From Polyodon spathula (taxonomy: Eukaryota; Chordata; Actinopteri; Acipenseriformes; Polyodontidae): a stretch of DNA of 64,000 nucleotides. A program made the translations under genes and the position numbers. The notes under the pieces were generated by a model that was not told the DNA's origin, did no database searches, and saw only the letters and a list, made by a program, of their open reading frames with translations. The stretch covers positions 9,870,298 through 9,934,297 of the forward strand of contig NC_054558.1 of the NCBI RefSeq assembly GCF_017654505.1, read 5' to 3'. Below are positions 36,976 through 49,272 of this stretch, in pieces (position 1 is the first letter of the stretch; every line of letters starts with the position of its first letter).

Positions 36976-39900
36976 CGCCTGCGACTCAGTTCCGGGCAAT
37001 CTCAAGCAGAGACTTCCAGTTGCAGCAAATTGTGTGCTAGTGTTTTTCATTAATGGGGACTTGGTTGACACTACTGTGCTCCCATTTGACCTGAGTTGGA
37101 TGTAGACTCAGGTATCCAGGTGAAAGTATGTGAAGCAGATGAGTTAGCCCACTATACTACCTATAAGCCCACCATTTATAAATATCCATTTTCTCAGATT
37201 CGCCCAATGCCAACTGTCTTAACAATGGTAGTATCTTATTGTATAAATGTATGCTTGGATACTGTAAATAAGGAATTTGATTATTTAGGGTTACAGTTAA
37301 GATCAGAAGAAATTATATTGGATAAAGAGATGTCCAATTAACTAGCAGTCTTGAATGATTAATGAGTTTTAGTTGCCTTAAAAGTAAAATATGAACATAA
37401 ATAATAGCAGGAGGATGTCACTGAGAGAAAACACACACACATGCAAACACACACAGACACACACTAACACACACACACACACACTGACACACAAACACAC
37501 GCAAACACACACAAACATTCAATATAGTTATGTATAAGAAAAAGGAGTAACCCAGCCCCTTGGAAAGCAACGATCTCCATTAACAGAGGTATTTTAAGCT
37601 TGTTCTGGTTCCTGGTTTCTTAGGGTCATGGAGGCTCATGGGAGAGATACAGCGACTGGGTTGTTTGGCAACACACTGTGCCTCACTGAAGTCACTTGAT
37701 TACAGGACTCACCCATAATTTTTGCCAATCTGAAAGTCAAAGGAGTCAACAGTTCTCCCAAGCCAACACCAAAGCATCCTAAAAAAATACACAAAATCTG
37801 TCAAGGTGAAAAAAAGGCATGTGGCAAATCTGTTGATATGCCATCCACAATCAGAGGAATAACAAATAGTGATTTTATTATCTTGCATTGGCATTATTCA
37901 AGCAACTGTCTCTGATTTTTATTTTTTATTTTTTTGCTATTAAAGTGCTGCATCATTAGGTTGGATAATGTCATTTTTTAAAAACCTGTCAGTCTTGCGT
38001 TTTTATTAGCGCCGGTTACTGTTCTGGAATAGTAATCAAACCATATGGAGGGAGCATATTAATGAGTTCTTAGCAGTGCAATGGAATGTGAAGGACAGGA
38101 TGACAATCTACAAGGCTCTGCAGTGCCTAATGGAGTGCACACTTCAAATGGTGTGCAAATGAAAAGAAATAGTAATTAAAATAAAAACAAGACAAATGAT
38201 GCTTTGCACATCCACATTTTCTTGTCTTATTTAATGATACAGAGCACCAAAGTTTGTTTAGCTTGGTTAGCCTCTTCGAATAATTTACCAGCGCTGGTGG
38301 CTTACACTGACTCGAGTAAGCGGTATAAATCCAATGCTCTTGAGATCCCTGCTGAGACTTGGGTGTCTATTTTAATTATCTAAACCCTGCACTTTTCTTA
38401 TTGCAAGAAGTAATTTTAATAAGTGGGGAAAATCCAAGCTGAATTAATAGTTAAAGAGTGGCAGTATTTAGATCTGCCACTGTTGAGATCATTAATATAG
38501 ACCACTTTCAAATGAGTGCCTGCTCTTGATGATTGAAGGTGCTGGTTGAGGTTTGCTGTGCCAAAAAGTGAGAATGAATCATACATTTATGTTTAATTCA
38601 TGCAAATTCAATAAGTGCATATGCTGCTATATTTGCATGTCTGCTGACGCTTATTCTGAGGTATTGCTCCGAATTCCTTTTGGACATGGAAATATTAACA
38701 CGCTGTTGGAAATTCCAGCCTTACACTGTCTTTAGGGTTAGGAGCTGGCTGGGTTGTGTTCATATGGCCATGTCCTTGCACTTGCTTTGGAATGGTGTTA
38801 AGAGCTGGCTGGGTTGTGTTCATAAGGCCATGCTGGTTCAAGAGAAGGTCAAGGTAGCGATGTTGTCTGATGTTTAGATCAGTCCTGTTTCTGCACCCAC
38901 AGGGAAGATTAATTTCAAAGGAAGATCAAAAGCTGGCATCTATAATCTATATTAAATTATAGCCATGTATGTTTTTGCTCCATCTAGATATCTATATCTT
39001 ATATCAAGATACCTTTTAAAGTCACAAGACTTTAACCTTTTGCCCAGATCTTGTATAAGTTTTATCTGTGCCTCCAAATGAAATTGATTGAAACATATGC
39101 TCTTCTTTAGATGCCTGTGATGTATATTTCCCATGAGACTTAGACATCATACATGAAAAGGAAATATTAAACCCATATATTAAACTGAAAAACACATTCC
39201 TAAACCCATTATCAACTCTGTGTCTGTCCATTACAGATATAATTATAACCTTTTAGAATTGATTTTACGTCTGTAAACATCAGTGGAAATCTATAACAGA
39301 TCAATGATAGGAGCCAGGACAGTCTTTTAATGTGGTGTTGCAAAAGGTGTGTGTTTAGTTTGTGTGTTTAAAGAGAAAGGTCATGGAGGATGTTTTTATA
39401 CATAACGTTAGGCAGTTTGTTCCAGTACTCTATGCAAGAACTTCCCATTGCATCCTTCCTGTGACTGTACCATGAACACGATCCCCAAGAATGTGCGTCG
39501 AAACAAGGATGGGTTTCTATTCCATGTTGAAAATCTCACGAGGGTGGCAGTCAATGATGTTCTTTCACTATGTGGTAAAATGTTAGTTAACGCAATCTTT
39601 ATTTTAATCAAAAGTACCATGTATAAAAATAACTCAATGAATAAGTAACAATGGAAACTCAACACGACCCAAGATTATTAGTAGAAAACTTATTATCCAT
39701 ATTAGTTAAATTTCTAATATGGATTTGTCATTGCCCTCTAGAGGGTATAAAATTAACGTAATCTAGCCTCCGAGGACAAATATACACCTAACAAAAGCCT
39801 TAATAACTTGCGTATGATATCTCAGTCTTTAATGGAAGCTTAATGCAATCCTTCTACCATGCTCGGAATGGAGCTGCCGTATTCATTTACAAATCATTAT

Positions 39901-40012
39901 TTTGTTGTTGTATCATGCTTGAGGAATTCTTGACAGCAATGCGCAATCAGAAATTGTAATCTGTCTGAGATCCATAAACTGTCATCAGCAGAGAGGGCAA
40001 AACCTTTCCTGA
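36976..40012. other. Unannotated sequence
   Basis: No supported gene. Contains a CA-rich tract (listed separately) and a small tandem duplication with AGCTGGCTGGGTTGTGTTCA at about 38743 and 38803. Confidence 0.4.
37428..37515. repeat. (CA)n-rich microsatellite, interrupted
   Basis: ACACAC runs interrupted by TG, GC and AAA; about 88 bp. Confidence 0.92.
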
Positions 40013-40343
40013 TTAGAGATTTGATTTATTAAGATATGTGCAATTCAATAGCATGCACAGTGATATTATCAATAATGTTTAGAGATTTGATTTATTAAGA
40101 TATGTGCAATTCAATAGCATGCACAGTGACATTATCAATAATGATTTAGAGATTTGATTTATTAAGATATGTGCAATTCAATAGCATGCACAGTGACATT
40201 ATCAATAATGATTTAGAGATTTGTTTTATTAAGATATGTGCAATTCAATAGCATGCACAGTGACATTATCAATAACGATTTAGAGATTTGTTTTATTAAG
40301 ATATGTGCAATTCAGTAGCATGCTCAGTGACATTATCAATAAT
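40013..40343. repeat. Minisatellite, 64-66 bp unit, 5 copies
   Basis: Five units of TTAGAGATTTGATTTATTAA followed by GATATGTGCAATTCAATAGC and ATGCACAGTGACATTATCAA. The last copies differ by a few substitutions. Confidence 0.95.
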
Positions 40344-40681
40344 CCTGTCAGATAAAACCAGGGGCTTGTTAATCACCCCAGTGATTCCCAGCTCCGGTTT
40401 GCATTCTCAGAGATGTTCTTGACCTGCCAAAGAAGAGCCTCTTTTGCAATGTAAACACAGGCCACGCAATGTTCACAGTTAAGGCTAGACTTTTTTTTAA
40501 AGTAGAAAATTAAAAAGCAAAAAGCAAAAAACACACAATTTAAATGTTGAATAATTATGGAAAACATGTAATAAAACAAACAAACAGCAAACAACAAGCA
40601 AATGTTTCGTACCATATATGCCAGTTTGCATTTAACAAAAGAGATAAACACTGCTGCTTTTATATGTGACTATTACAAGTT
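40344..40681. other. Unannotated sequence
   Basis: No feature recognised; A/T-rich. Confidence 0.45.
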
Positions 40682-43290
40682 AAAAAAGTGCCTCCTATTT
40701 TCTGTTCTGAATGCCCCTTTGTCTAATCTCCATTTGTGATCCCTGGTCCTTGTTTCTTTATTCAGGCTGAAAAAGTCCCTTGGGTCGACACTGTCAGTAC
40801 CTTTTAGAATTTTGAATGCTTGAATTAGGTCGCCACGTAGTCTTCTTTGTTCAAGACTGAACAGATTCAATTCTTTTAGCCTGTCTGCATATGACATGCC
40901 TTTTAAGCCCGGAATAATTCTGGTCGCTCTTCTTTGCACTCTTTCTAGAGCAGCAATATCTTTTTTATAGCGAGGTGACCAGAACTGCGCACAATATTCA
41001 AGATGAGGTCTTACTAGTGCATTGTACAGTTTTAACATTACTTCCCTTGATTTAAATTCAACACTTTTCACAATGTATCCAAGCATCTTGTTAGCCTTTT
41101 TTATAGCTTCCCCACATTATCTAGATGAAGACATTTCTGAGTTAACAAAAACTCCTAGGTCTTTTTCATAGATTCTGTCTCCAATTTCAGTATCTCCCAT
41201 ATGATATTTATAATGTACATTTTTATTTCCTGCGTGCAGTACCTTACACTTTTCTCTATTAAATGTCATTTGCCATGTGTCTGCCCAGTTCTGAATCTTG
41301 TCTAGATCATTTTGAATGACCTTTGCTGCTGCAACAGTGTTTGCCACTCCTCCTACTTTTGTGTCGTCTGCAAATTTAACAAGTTTGCTTACTATACCAG
41401 AATCTAAATCATTAATGTAGATTAGGAATAGCAGAGGACCTAATACTGATCCCTGTGGTACACCGCTGGTTACCACACTCCATTCTGAGGTTTTTCCTCT
41501 AATCAGTACTTTCTGTTTTCTACATGTTAACCACTCCCTAATCCATGTACATGTGTTTCCTTGAATCCCAACTGCATTCAGTTTGAAAATTAATCTTTTG
41601 TGTGGGACTTTGTCAAAAGTTTCTGGAAATCAAAATAAACCGTGTCATATGCTGATTTTGGATCTTATTATAGTTTCATAAGTTTGCATATAATAGAAGT
41701 CAGGCTTACTGGTCTGTAGTTACCTGGTTCAGTTTTGTTTCCCTTTTTGTAGATCGGTATTACATTTGCAATTTTCCAGTCTGTCGGTACCACCCCTGTG
41801 TCAAAAGACTGCTGCATGATCTTGGTTAGCGGTTTGTAAATTACTTCTTTCATTTCTTTGAGTACTACTGGGAGGATCTCATCCGGCCCAGGGGATTTGT
41901 TTAATTTAAGAGCTCCTAGTCCCTTTAACACTTCTGCCTCAGTTATGCTAAAGTTATTTAAAACTGGATAGGAACTGGATGACATGTGGGGCATGTTGTC
42001 AGTATGTTCCTTTGTAAAAACTTGTGAAAAGTAATCATTTAATATATTTGCTATTTTTTTCTTCATCTATGATTTTGCCATTTGTATCTCTTAAACATTT
42101 AATCTCCTCTTTGAATATTCTCTTGCTGTTGTAATATTGGAAAAACATTTTGGAATTGGTTTTAGCTCCCTTAGCAATGTTCATTTCTATTTCTCTCTTG
42201 GCCTTTCTAACTTCCTTTTTGACTTGCGTTTGCAGTTCTGTGTACTATTTCTGCGTACTCTCTTTTTGGTCCTTTTTTAATGCTCTGTAAAGTGCCTTTT
42301 TTCACTGAATATTTTTTTAATTGATCTATTAAACCATTTTGGCAATTTAGTTTTACATTTAGATTTGTCTACTTTAGGGATGTAATTGTTTTGTGCCTCT
42401 AGTACTACATTTTTGAAGAACAACCATCCTTCTTCTGTGGGTGTTTTCTCTATTTTACTCCAATCTACTTCTGTTAGTCTCTGTTTCATACCTTCATAGT
42501 TTGCTTTTCTAAAATTGTAAACCTTAGCTTTAGTCATTACTTTTGGGGTTTTAAAAAACACTTCAAATGAGACCATGTTGTGGTCTGAGTTTGCCAGTGG
42601 TTCTCTGACCTCTGTTTTAGTTATTCTGTCTTCATTATTTGAAAAGACTAAATCAAGGCATGCCTCCCCTCTAGTGGGTGCCTTGACAAATTGTGTTAGG
42701 AAGCAGTCATTTGTCATTTCCACCATTTCAATTTCATCCTTCGTGCTACCCACCGGGTTTTCCCATTTTATATGGGGGAAGTTGAAATCCCCCATTAGTA
42801 TGGCTTCTCCTTTGCTACACGCATTTCTAATGTCATTGTATAACAGATTATTTTGCTCACCATCTGAATCTGGCGGTCTATAGCATGCTCCTATTATTAT
42901 GCCCTTTGAATTTTTGTCCGTTATTCTGACCCATATTGATTCGGTTTTATTTTCTTTGTCCAGGTTTAACACCTGGGCTTCAAGACTGTTTCTTATGTAT
43001 AGCGCTACCCCTCCTCCTCTTCTGTCCTGCCTGTCTTTCCTATACAGTGTATACCCACAAATATTATATTCGTCCCCATCACTCTCAGACAACCAAGTTT
43101 CTGTAACACCTATCACATCATAGTTACCTGTTAGTGCAGTAGCTTCAAGTTCTAGAATTTTGTTTCTGATACTTCTAGCATTTAGATAAATACATTTAAT
43201 GGTTGTCTTACCTGAGTTGTTGTTCTTGTTTTGATGCGGTCTCCCTTCTGTTTTTTTGTTGATTTCTCCCCCCTTCCTTTCTAGTTTAAA
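40682..43290 (-). pseudogene. CR1 ORF2: endonuclease-reverse transcriptase (copy E)
   Basis: Starts in the -1 frame at the T TTA AAC site and reads through the endonuclease (VTETWL, GDFNFPHIKW, SDHNMV) to about 42277. A shortened A-run near 42310 then changes the frame. Reverse transcriptase segments follow: SPGPDEILPVVLKEM and RPVSLTSI (about 41700-42066), then TSGVPQGSVLGPLL and FADD (about 41370-41476). The deletion near 41653 removes the QHGFRKGRS...DNCK segment, so the enzyme is dead. The C-terminus is cut at 40682. Several further stops are present. Confidence 0.94.
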
Positions 43291-44209
43291 TGCTTCTGAA
43301 CCTGCTCGAGAATCTTTTCTCCAAGTAGACTGGTTCCCTTGTTATTTAAGTGCAGTCCATCCCGTCTATACAGATAGTCCTCGTTGTAGAATGTGGTCCA
43401 ATGATCAAGATAGGTGAAGCCTTCCTGTGTGCTCCACGTCTTCAGCCATGCGTTTTGATAAATTTTTTCCAGCTGTCCATATGGTTCTTTGCAAGGTGCC
43501 GGTAGTATACCAGAAAATACCACAGTTTTGGTTTTCTCTTTTAATTTCCTTCCTAGCTCTCTGAATTTGTTTTGCAGGGATTTTGGTCTGTCTCTTCCAA
43601 TGTTGTTTGTACCGATGTGGACGACTACTACTGTGTCGTCTCCTGTTTGTTCTAGGAGCCTGTCCACGTTCTCAGTGACGTGCATGACCGAGGCTCCCGG
43701 AAGGCAGCACACTGTTGTAGTAAGGGGGTCCAAACTGCGAATTGAACTTGCTGTGTTTCTCAATATGGAGTCCCCAACAATCATGACCTCCCTTCTTTTT
43801 GCTGTCTGGTCACCACTGTCAATAGGGTCCTGGATGTTGTTCCTTTCATTCTCTTGTTGTTGGATCTGCTCATCAAAATTCTGAAGTGACTCAAATTTGT
43901 TGGTTGTTTTGATTTCTGGTGGTTGTGTTTGAGGAAGTTTCTTTGTTTCCCTGCTTCTGCCTACCTGAACCCAGCTGTTCTGACCTTCTATCTCTCTGGT
44001 GGCTTTCAGTCTGTTATGGGTGATGTAGACTTCCATGAATTGTGGGTGTCCCAGTTCCTCAAGATCCTGTTGCTGTCGCACTTCTTCCAGCTCCATTTCT
44101 AGCATACTTACTAGTTTATGCACTTTGCGCACACTTGGTTTAGCTCCGCTGAGTTTTCTCGGATTTCCCACATCAAGCAGGTATCATAGATTATTGGCTT
44201 GAAGACCAT
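43281..44209 (-). pseudogene. CR1 ORF1 (copy E), broken in the zinc finger
   Basis: The ATG corresponding to copy D is at 44209. The frame reads MVFKPIIYDTCLMWEI, with the first zinc-finger Cys changed to Tyr. A 19-nt deletion relative to copy D then shifts the frame near 44125. Downstream, the coiled coil and the SGNH esterase are intact: VGDSILRN, PGAS, HIGTNNIG and DGLHLNN. The protein would lack a correct N-terminus. The 3' end again reads KHLN-TAG with the slippery heptamer. Confidence 0.92.
43284..43290 (-). promoter_or_regulatory. Candidate -1 ribosomal frameshift site (copy E)
   Basis: Same T TTA AAC followed by TAG as in copy D, with ORF2 in the -1 frame. Conservation in two separate copies, one of which carries several other ORF lesions, supports it as an element feature inherited from the active source. 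Confidence 0.62.
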
Positions 44210-44220
44210 GTTGAGAGTTG

Positions 44221-44650
44221 TTTTTTTTTTTTTTTTGAAGTTTAGTTTCTTCTGCAGCTGTCAACCTGCTTTCAAACTGCTTCTAAACTGCTCTGTACTT
44301 TTCCACGCCTGTACTTCTCCCACTCGCTGTCGTTTCCACACGCTGTCGCTGGGAAGACTGCCTTGTTTAACTGCGTTGTTCTGCTGTGCTGTTGGCTCCT
44401 CCCCTCACCCATGTCTCAGAACGGCGTTGAATTTGAATCAGCTGCTCCGAGTTTCAGCTTGTTTGTTATCAGAAAAACACATGCGGCTGTTTGACTTTGA
44501 GCTGCTGCTGTGTTTCCCCAATGTCCTGTGTTTTCTGATTAAAGCAATTCAAGATGCAATTTCTCCTTACTGCTTCTAAACTGCTCTGTACTTTTCCACG
44601 CTTGTACTTCTCCCACTCACTGTCGCTTCCACACGCTGTTGCTGGGAAGC
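44221..44650 (-). promoter_or_regulatory. CR1 copy E 5' UTR with A16 leader and 293-bp repeat period
   Basis: A run of 16 A (plus-strand T, 44221-44236) lies 11 nt before the ORF1 ATG. The segment with CTGCTCTGTACTTTTCCACG occurs at 44288 and again at 44581, 293 bp apart. The second copy forms the very 5' end of the element and stops at GCTGGGAAG (44650). So the 5' UTR is one full unit plus about 80 bp of a second unit, like the monomer-type promoters of some LINEs. Confidence 0.75.
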
Positions 44651-45695
44651 TCAAGAGAGGTCACAAAGCATAGCACAGAAAGCTTTCACCGAATAACCGA
44701 AGTCAAACTCAGACCGGATGAAGCATATAACTGATTTTTTTTTAAATTAAAAAAAGGAATGAGCAGAGACTTTGTCATTATAGCTGTGAATTGATCCTGT
44801 CTCTGATTTTATCAACCTAGAAGTCAGTTATCTCCTTGTATACTCCATGCACCCAATAGTTATCGCTTAATTAGCGTATTGTTAGCAAGAGGTGTTGGGT
44901 TATCAAAGTTTAAGTACAATGCCTTATTTTGTTGGAATGAGGAGGAGTTCTGTTCTTATGTTAATTGATTGCAATGCACAAGGAGCCACTAGTATAACAC
45001 TCAGGAGGTGCATTATCTCAGTAAATAACAGTAGCCATATTCTTCCCTGATTATAGTATAATTTCTGTTGTGTGGTATTTTAAATTCAGAGGACACATCA
45101 GCCTCCAAGATCAGCATTTTAATTGCTCACTGCACTTTGTACAGTGCAATATCTTAATTATAAGATTAAGGAATAGAACTTTAGCTTTTCAGGAAATTAA
45201 TTAAAAGCAATTTGAGGAGTTAAATCTGAGGCATCGTGCTGCCAGCGATAGTGTGATTAAGGGTCTTGGAGTTAATGAGGTCTGTGTACACGCAATGTGG
45301 CTCCAAAAGTGAGGTCTGTTGCAGAGTGGAACTAGAGAATGGGGGTTTGAACACCTTTGAAGCAGCCAGAACGGTTCAGAGATAAAAACATAAAATATAC
45401 AGATGCCATTTGCTTGATTGGCTAGTAGTGGGGATGTAATACAGCATAATTGTATATACAATTCCAAAATACAGCTCAGAAATGTACAACAACTTTAAAG
45501 ACTTGATCATCTGTAAAACTGAAGAAACATCTACAAAAACACTTCAACAGAGTATTGAACAAGCCACTAGTCAGAATCTATCCAAGAAACGCTTCTATCA
45601 TTGTATTCAGATTATATAGCATTACAACAAGGTTTTGTCGGAGGATTTCCCCTGGCCTCCCTTCCTCCATCTTGGGTTGTTGGTTGCCCTTGGCT
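44651..45695. other. Unannotated sequence
   Basis: Flanking DNA of CR1 E. No gene or repeat recognised. Confidence 0.4.
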
Positions 45696-45845
45696 TAGGA
45701 TCCCAGGTTGTCAGCGTCAACAACTTTACTAGGGAGTTGGTTCCAGACCCTCACAATTCTCTGTGTAAAAAAGTGCCTCTTATTTTTTTATCTGAATGCC
45801 CCTTTGTCTAATCTCCATTTGTGACCCCTGGTCCTTGTTTCTTTT
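45696..45845 (-). mobile_element. CR1-type LINE fragment, copy F
   Basis: 150 bp matching the ORF2 C-terminal region and stop-proximal part (GTTCCAGACCCTCACAATTC, then GTGACCCCTGGTCCTTGTTT). Both ends are truncated, so it is a remnant. Confidence 0.88.
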
Positions 45846-45941
45846 GGAAGCATGTCCAAAAGCTATACCTTATGATTACAAGACTTCAGAAGTGAAAACC
45901 CAGTTTGTGACGTAACCACGCACAACTTTCTACTATAACTA

Positions 45942-47273
45942 CAGTGCCGAGAAAAAAAGTTTGTGAACCCCTTAGGATTTTCATATATTTCACATATTTC
46001 AAACCTAAAATGTTATTAAATCTTAATCTAAGTTCTAGTAATAGATATAGGTAACCTGATTAAACCAATAACACAAAAAACATGATACTTTTTCAACATT
46101 TATTTATCCACAAATGATTCAACATTCAATATCCAAGTGTGAAAAAGTATATGAATCTTTAGATTCAGTAACTGGTAGCACCCCCTTGAGCAGCAATGAC
46201 TTCAGCAAAGCGTTTCTTGTAACTGTTGGTCAGTCTCTCACACGGTTTTGAGGAATTTTGGCCCATTCCTCCTTACAGAACTGCTTCAACTCGTTGACAT
46301 TTGAGGGCTTCCTTGCATGGACAGCTCACTTCAGGTCCTGCCAGAACATTTTGATGGGGTTTAGGTCCGGACTTTGACTAGGCCATTCTAAAACGTGGAA
46401 TTTCTTCTTCTGCAGCCATTCTTTTTTGATCTGTTTGTAAGTTTAAGATCATTGTCTTGCTGCATGACCCACTTTTGGTTCAGCTTCAGCTCACAGAAGG
46501 ATGGCCTGACATTCTCCTCTAGAATCTTCTGATACAATACAGAACTCATGGTTGTGTCAATGATGGCACCACCACCATGATTGACGGTTGGGATGAGGTT
46601 CTTCTGTTCGAACACAGTGTTTGGTTTTTGCCAAATTGAGGCCAATTTTTCTCATTGAGGCCAAAAAGTTCTACATGTGACTCATCTGTCCAGAGAACAT
46701 TGTTCCAGAAGTCTTGTGGATCATTTATGCACTCTTTGGCAAACTTCAGACAGGCAGCAATGTTCTTTTTAGAGAGCAGTGGTTTCCTCCTGGCTATCCT
46801 TCCATGAATACCATTCTTGTTCAGTCTTTTTCAGTCTAGCCAAGTCATGAACACTCACATTAGCCAAGGCGAGAGTGGCCTGCAGATCGTTGGATGTTAC
46901 TCTGGGCTCTTTGTGACTTCCTTAATGATTTTCTGGTTTGTTCTTGGAGAGATTTTGGTAGGATGCCCGCTCCTGGGTAGAGTGACTGTGGTCTTGAACT
47001 TTCTCCATCTGTCTGCCAGTAGATTGGTGAAGCCCCAAATCCTTAGAAATGGTTTTGTAACCCTTTCTAGACTGATGATCATCAATAGCTATTTTTCTGA
47101 GGTCCTCATAGATTTCTTTTGATCTTGGCTTGATGTGTTTCCACACAACTGTATGGTAAAGTAAACACATTGCTTAACATAAACCCTATTGGATATTTAA
47201 GTTTTGCTATCATGGTAAAACTATGGAATTTCCATAATTATCATTGGGGTTCACAACATTTTTCTTGGCACTG
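45942..47273 (-). mobile_element. Tc1-like DNA transposon, both ends present
   Basis: 1332 bp bounded by inverted repeats of about 30 bp. The left end starts CAGTGCCGAGAAAAAAAGTT and the right end, reverse-complemented, starts CAGTGCCAAGAAAAATGTTG; both continue into GTGAACCCC. TA is present on both sides (45940-45941 and 47274-47275), the target duplication expected for Tc1/mariner. The length is close to that of typical Tc1-like elements. The single gene on the minus strand is degenerate. Confidence 0.95.
46150..47170 (-). pseudogene. Tc1-like transposase, degenerate
   Basis: Reading across frameshifts on the minus strand, the N-terminal DNA-binding region appears as KHIKPRSKEIYEDLRKIAID and KGYKTISKDLGLHQSTG (helix-turn-helix), then SGHPTKISPRTNQKIIKEV in a second frame. 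The catalytic region appears as MASIWQKPNTVFEQKNLIPT, VNHGGGAIIDTTMSS and [12 protein letters not shown], where the QQDND aspartate is kept. The [15 protein letters not shown] segment survives near 46345-46395. Several frameshifts and stops make it inactive; any mobilisation would need transposase in trans. Confidence 0.9.
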
Positions 47274-47362
47274 TAAGGCCATATCAACACCTAACAATGC
47301 TTTATTATCTGCTGGAAGTAACCATGGCAAGGTTCTTTGACCAAATAGGAAAACAGAAGCAA

Positions 47363-47615
47363 ACAGTACAAGCAGTTTAGACAGCTCCATTCATACAGTA
47401 TAAGGGGTTTAGAGATCTCTATTCAAACAGTACCAGGAGTTCAGAGAGCTTCATTCATACAGTACGAGGGGTTCAGAGAGCTTCATTCAAACAGTACGAG
47501 GGGTTTAGAGACCTCCATTCATACAGTATGAGGGGTTTAGAGAGCTTCATTCATACAGTACGAGGGGTTTAGAGAGCTTCATTCAAACAGTATGAGGGGT
47601 TCAGAGAGTTCCATT
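47363..47615. repeat. Minisatellite, 32-bp unit, 8 copies
   Basis: Units of ACAGTACGAGGGGTTCAGAG followed by AGCTTCATTCA[A/T], with variants such as GGGGTTTAGAGA and CTCCATTC. Confidence 0.94.
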
Positions 47616-48059
47616 GTTTTATTTTTAATTTTTATGTGACACCATTTATTCAGCGTTTCAAATTATTGCCATTTGACTCATAAAAAGTGCACTGTAGTTT
47701 GGTTATTTTATAAGAAATATTGTAAAAAATACTAAAGCTACTACAAATAATAAAAAATACCCATTTTGCAATAAATAAATAACGAAGCTGATTGGAAATC
47801 GCATAGCTGATTGCTTTAAGCCAAGACTTTTTTGTCCTGGAAAACTTTCTGGAAGGAGAATCCACTCACTAATTAACACATCATATCCAAGCTCCATGAA
47901 AACTCTGTGTGGCTTTCATTCATGTTGCTTCTTTTGTTTGGCCTCTCAGTCATGTGCAGCAAGGCCAAACAGACAGACGGTCATCTTTAGAGCCTGGAGG
48001 AAGGACTGCCCTCAGCCATGATTCCCTAAGGTTTCCTCCTACCAGCGAGGAGGGTTTTT
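47616..48059. other. Unannotated sequence
   Basis: No feature recognised. Confidence 0.4.
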
Positions 48060-48645
48060 TTCTTACCTGAGTGCCTAGCTGTTCTTATTTAGTTTCGGCA
48101 GGGTATGTGCGCTACCACTCCTGCTCCCACTACTACTGTACATATCTGTCTCCCCTGTCCTGGTATGACTGTCTCTCACATCCCTGTTATTCTGTCCTCT
48201 CACTCCTGTCCTCTGTCCTCTCTCCCCACTGCTCCCCTAACCCCTCTAACCTCATCCCTCTGCCTCCCCCCTCCCACCCTCTCCCCTCCCGCACTCTCTC
48301 TGGTGCCCTCTGGAACTGTCACTCTTTTGCTAACAAAGCTGATTTCACCTCTGCCTTTGCCTTCCACCTCTCTCTCTCTCGATTCCTTGCTCTCACTTAA
48401 ACCTGTCTCTCTCCTCATAACATTAACTCCTGCTGCTTGTCCTCTCTCGACATCTTGTCCCATACTTTGCTTTTCACTGGATGGAGAGGTGGGACTGGTC
48501 TTCTCCTCTCTCCCTCCTTACTCTTTTCTGTCCCCTGACCTCTCCTCACTTTCTGTTAACACCTTTGAATTTCATACTGTCCAACTAACCTCTCCCTGTC
48601 AACCAGAGAGCTGCTAATTGTACTGTACCGATCCCCCTGGACCTC
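48060..48645 (+). mobile_element. L2-type LINE endonuclease region, part 1 (interrupted by LTR element)
   Basis: C-rich sequence whose translation across a few frameshifts resembles an L2 ORF2 N-terminus: GALWNCHSFANKADFTSAFA, then a serine-rich LALT... stretch, GLVFSSLPPYSFLSPDLSSL and NTFEFHTVQLTSPCQ. The same gene continues at 52534 beyond the LTR retrotransposon. It is old and non-functional. The exact left boundary is unclear. Confidence 0.78.
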
Positions 48646-49270
48646 TGTAACAAGTGCCCGCCCCTGTGTATTATCTGTTATGTGTTGCGTGTGGTGTGTT
48701 AAATGTTGGTGTATAGTCATTGGTACACGGGATATAAACGGGTCTGTGTAACACGAGTGTTTAAAATGTATATTTGTATTTAGGCACGAGGATTGCACAG
48801 CACTTCACGTGCAAGTAAAATGTAATAATATGTGAGCACGGGGAATTGCACTTTATTAATTCACGTGCTGGGATTCAAGTGAATAATTAATTGGTAATTG
48901 AATCCCAGCACAATAGTATATATAGATGCACGTTGTCACATACGGGGGTTGGGTGTTCGGTGAGCGGAGAACGGGATTGGAGACGGAGGAAATAAGTAAT
49001 AGTAATAATAATAACAAAGTATCCGCTCACCGTGTTTGTCAGTGTCTGTCCGTGCACCGTTTTGTTAAGTTCAGTCTGTTTTCGTTTGTCTATTTTATTT
49101 TGGCGTAGAGTGCCGTGTCCTGTGTTTTTCGTGTTTGTGTAAACCTTTTATTTTGTATTAAACCGGCGCCAACAGGCGTCTTCATCACTTCATTTCATCC
49201 GTCCTGTGTTTTGTGTATTTCATTACCTTTCCTGGTTCTGACGCCGCCCACTTCGGCCGTCTCTGTGACA
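48646..49270 (+). repeat. 5' LTR of the non-autonomous element
   Basis: Contains a TATA-like TATATATAG (about 48917) and an ATTAAA signal (about 49158), so U3, R and U5 can be outlined. A related LTR is the solo LTR at 14029-17539. Confidence 0.95.
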
Positions 49271-49272
49271 CG

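Larger units (their letters stand above)
40682..44650 (-). mobile_element. CR1-type LINE, copy E (full 5' end, 3' end lost)
   Basis: The 5' end (44650) includes the repeated 5' UTR. ORF1 and ORF2 follow in the same arrangement as copy D. The right boundary is GCTGGGAAG followed by unrelated DNA. The 3' UTR and tail are missing: the homology stops at 40682, within the ORF2 C-terminal coding region. Because LINEs insert with their 3' ends present, this loss probably happened after insertion. A deletion of about 155 bp lies near 41653 inside the reverse transcriptase. Confidence 0.95.

Noticed and set aside
38740..38835. Duplicated GAGCTGGCTGGGTTGTG as a regulatory pair
   Set aside because: A single short tandem duplication with nothing else to support regulation.
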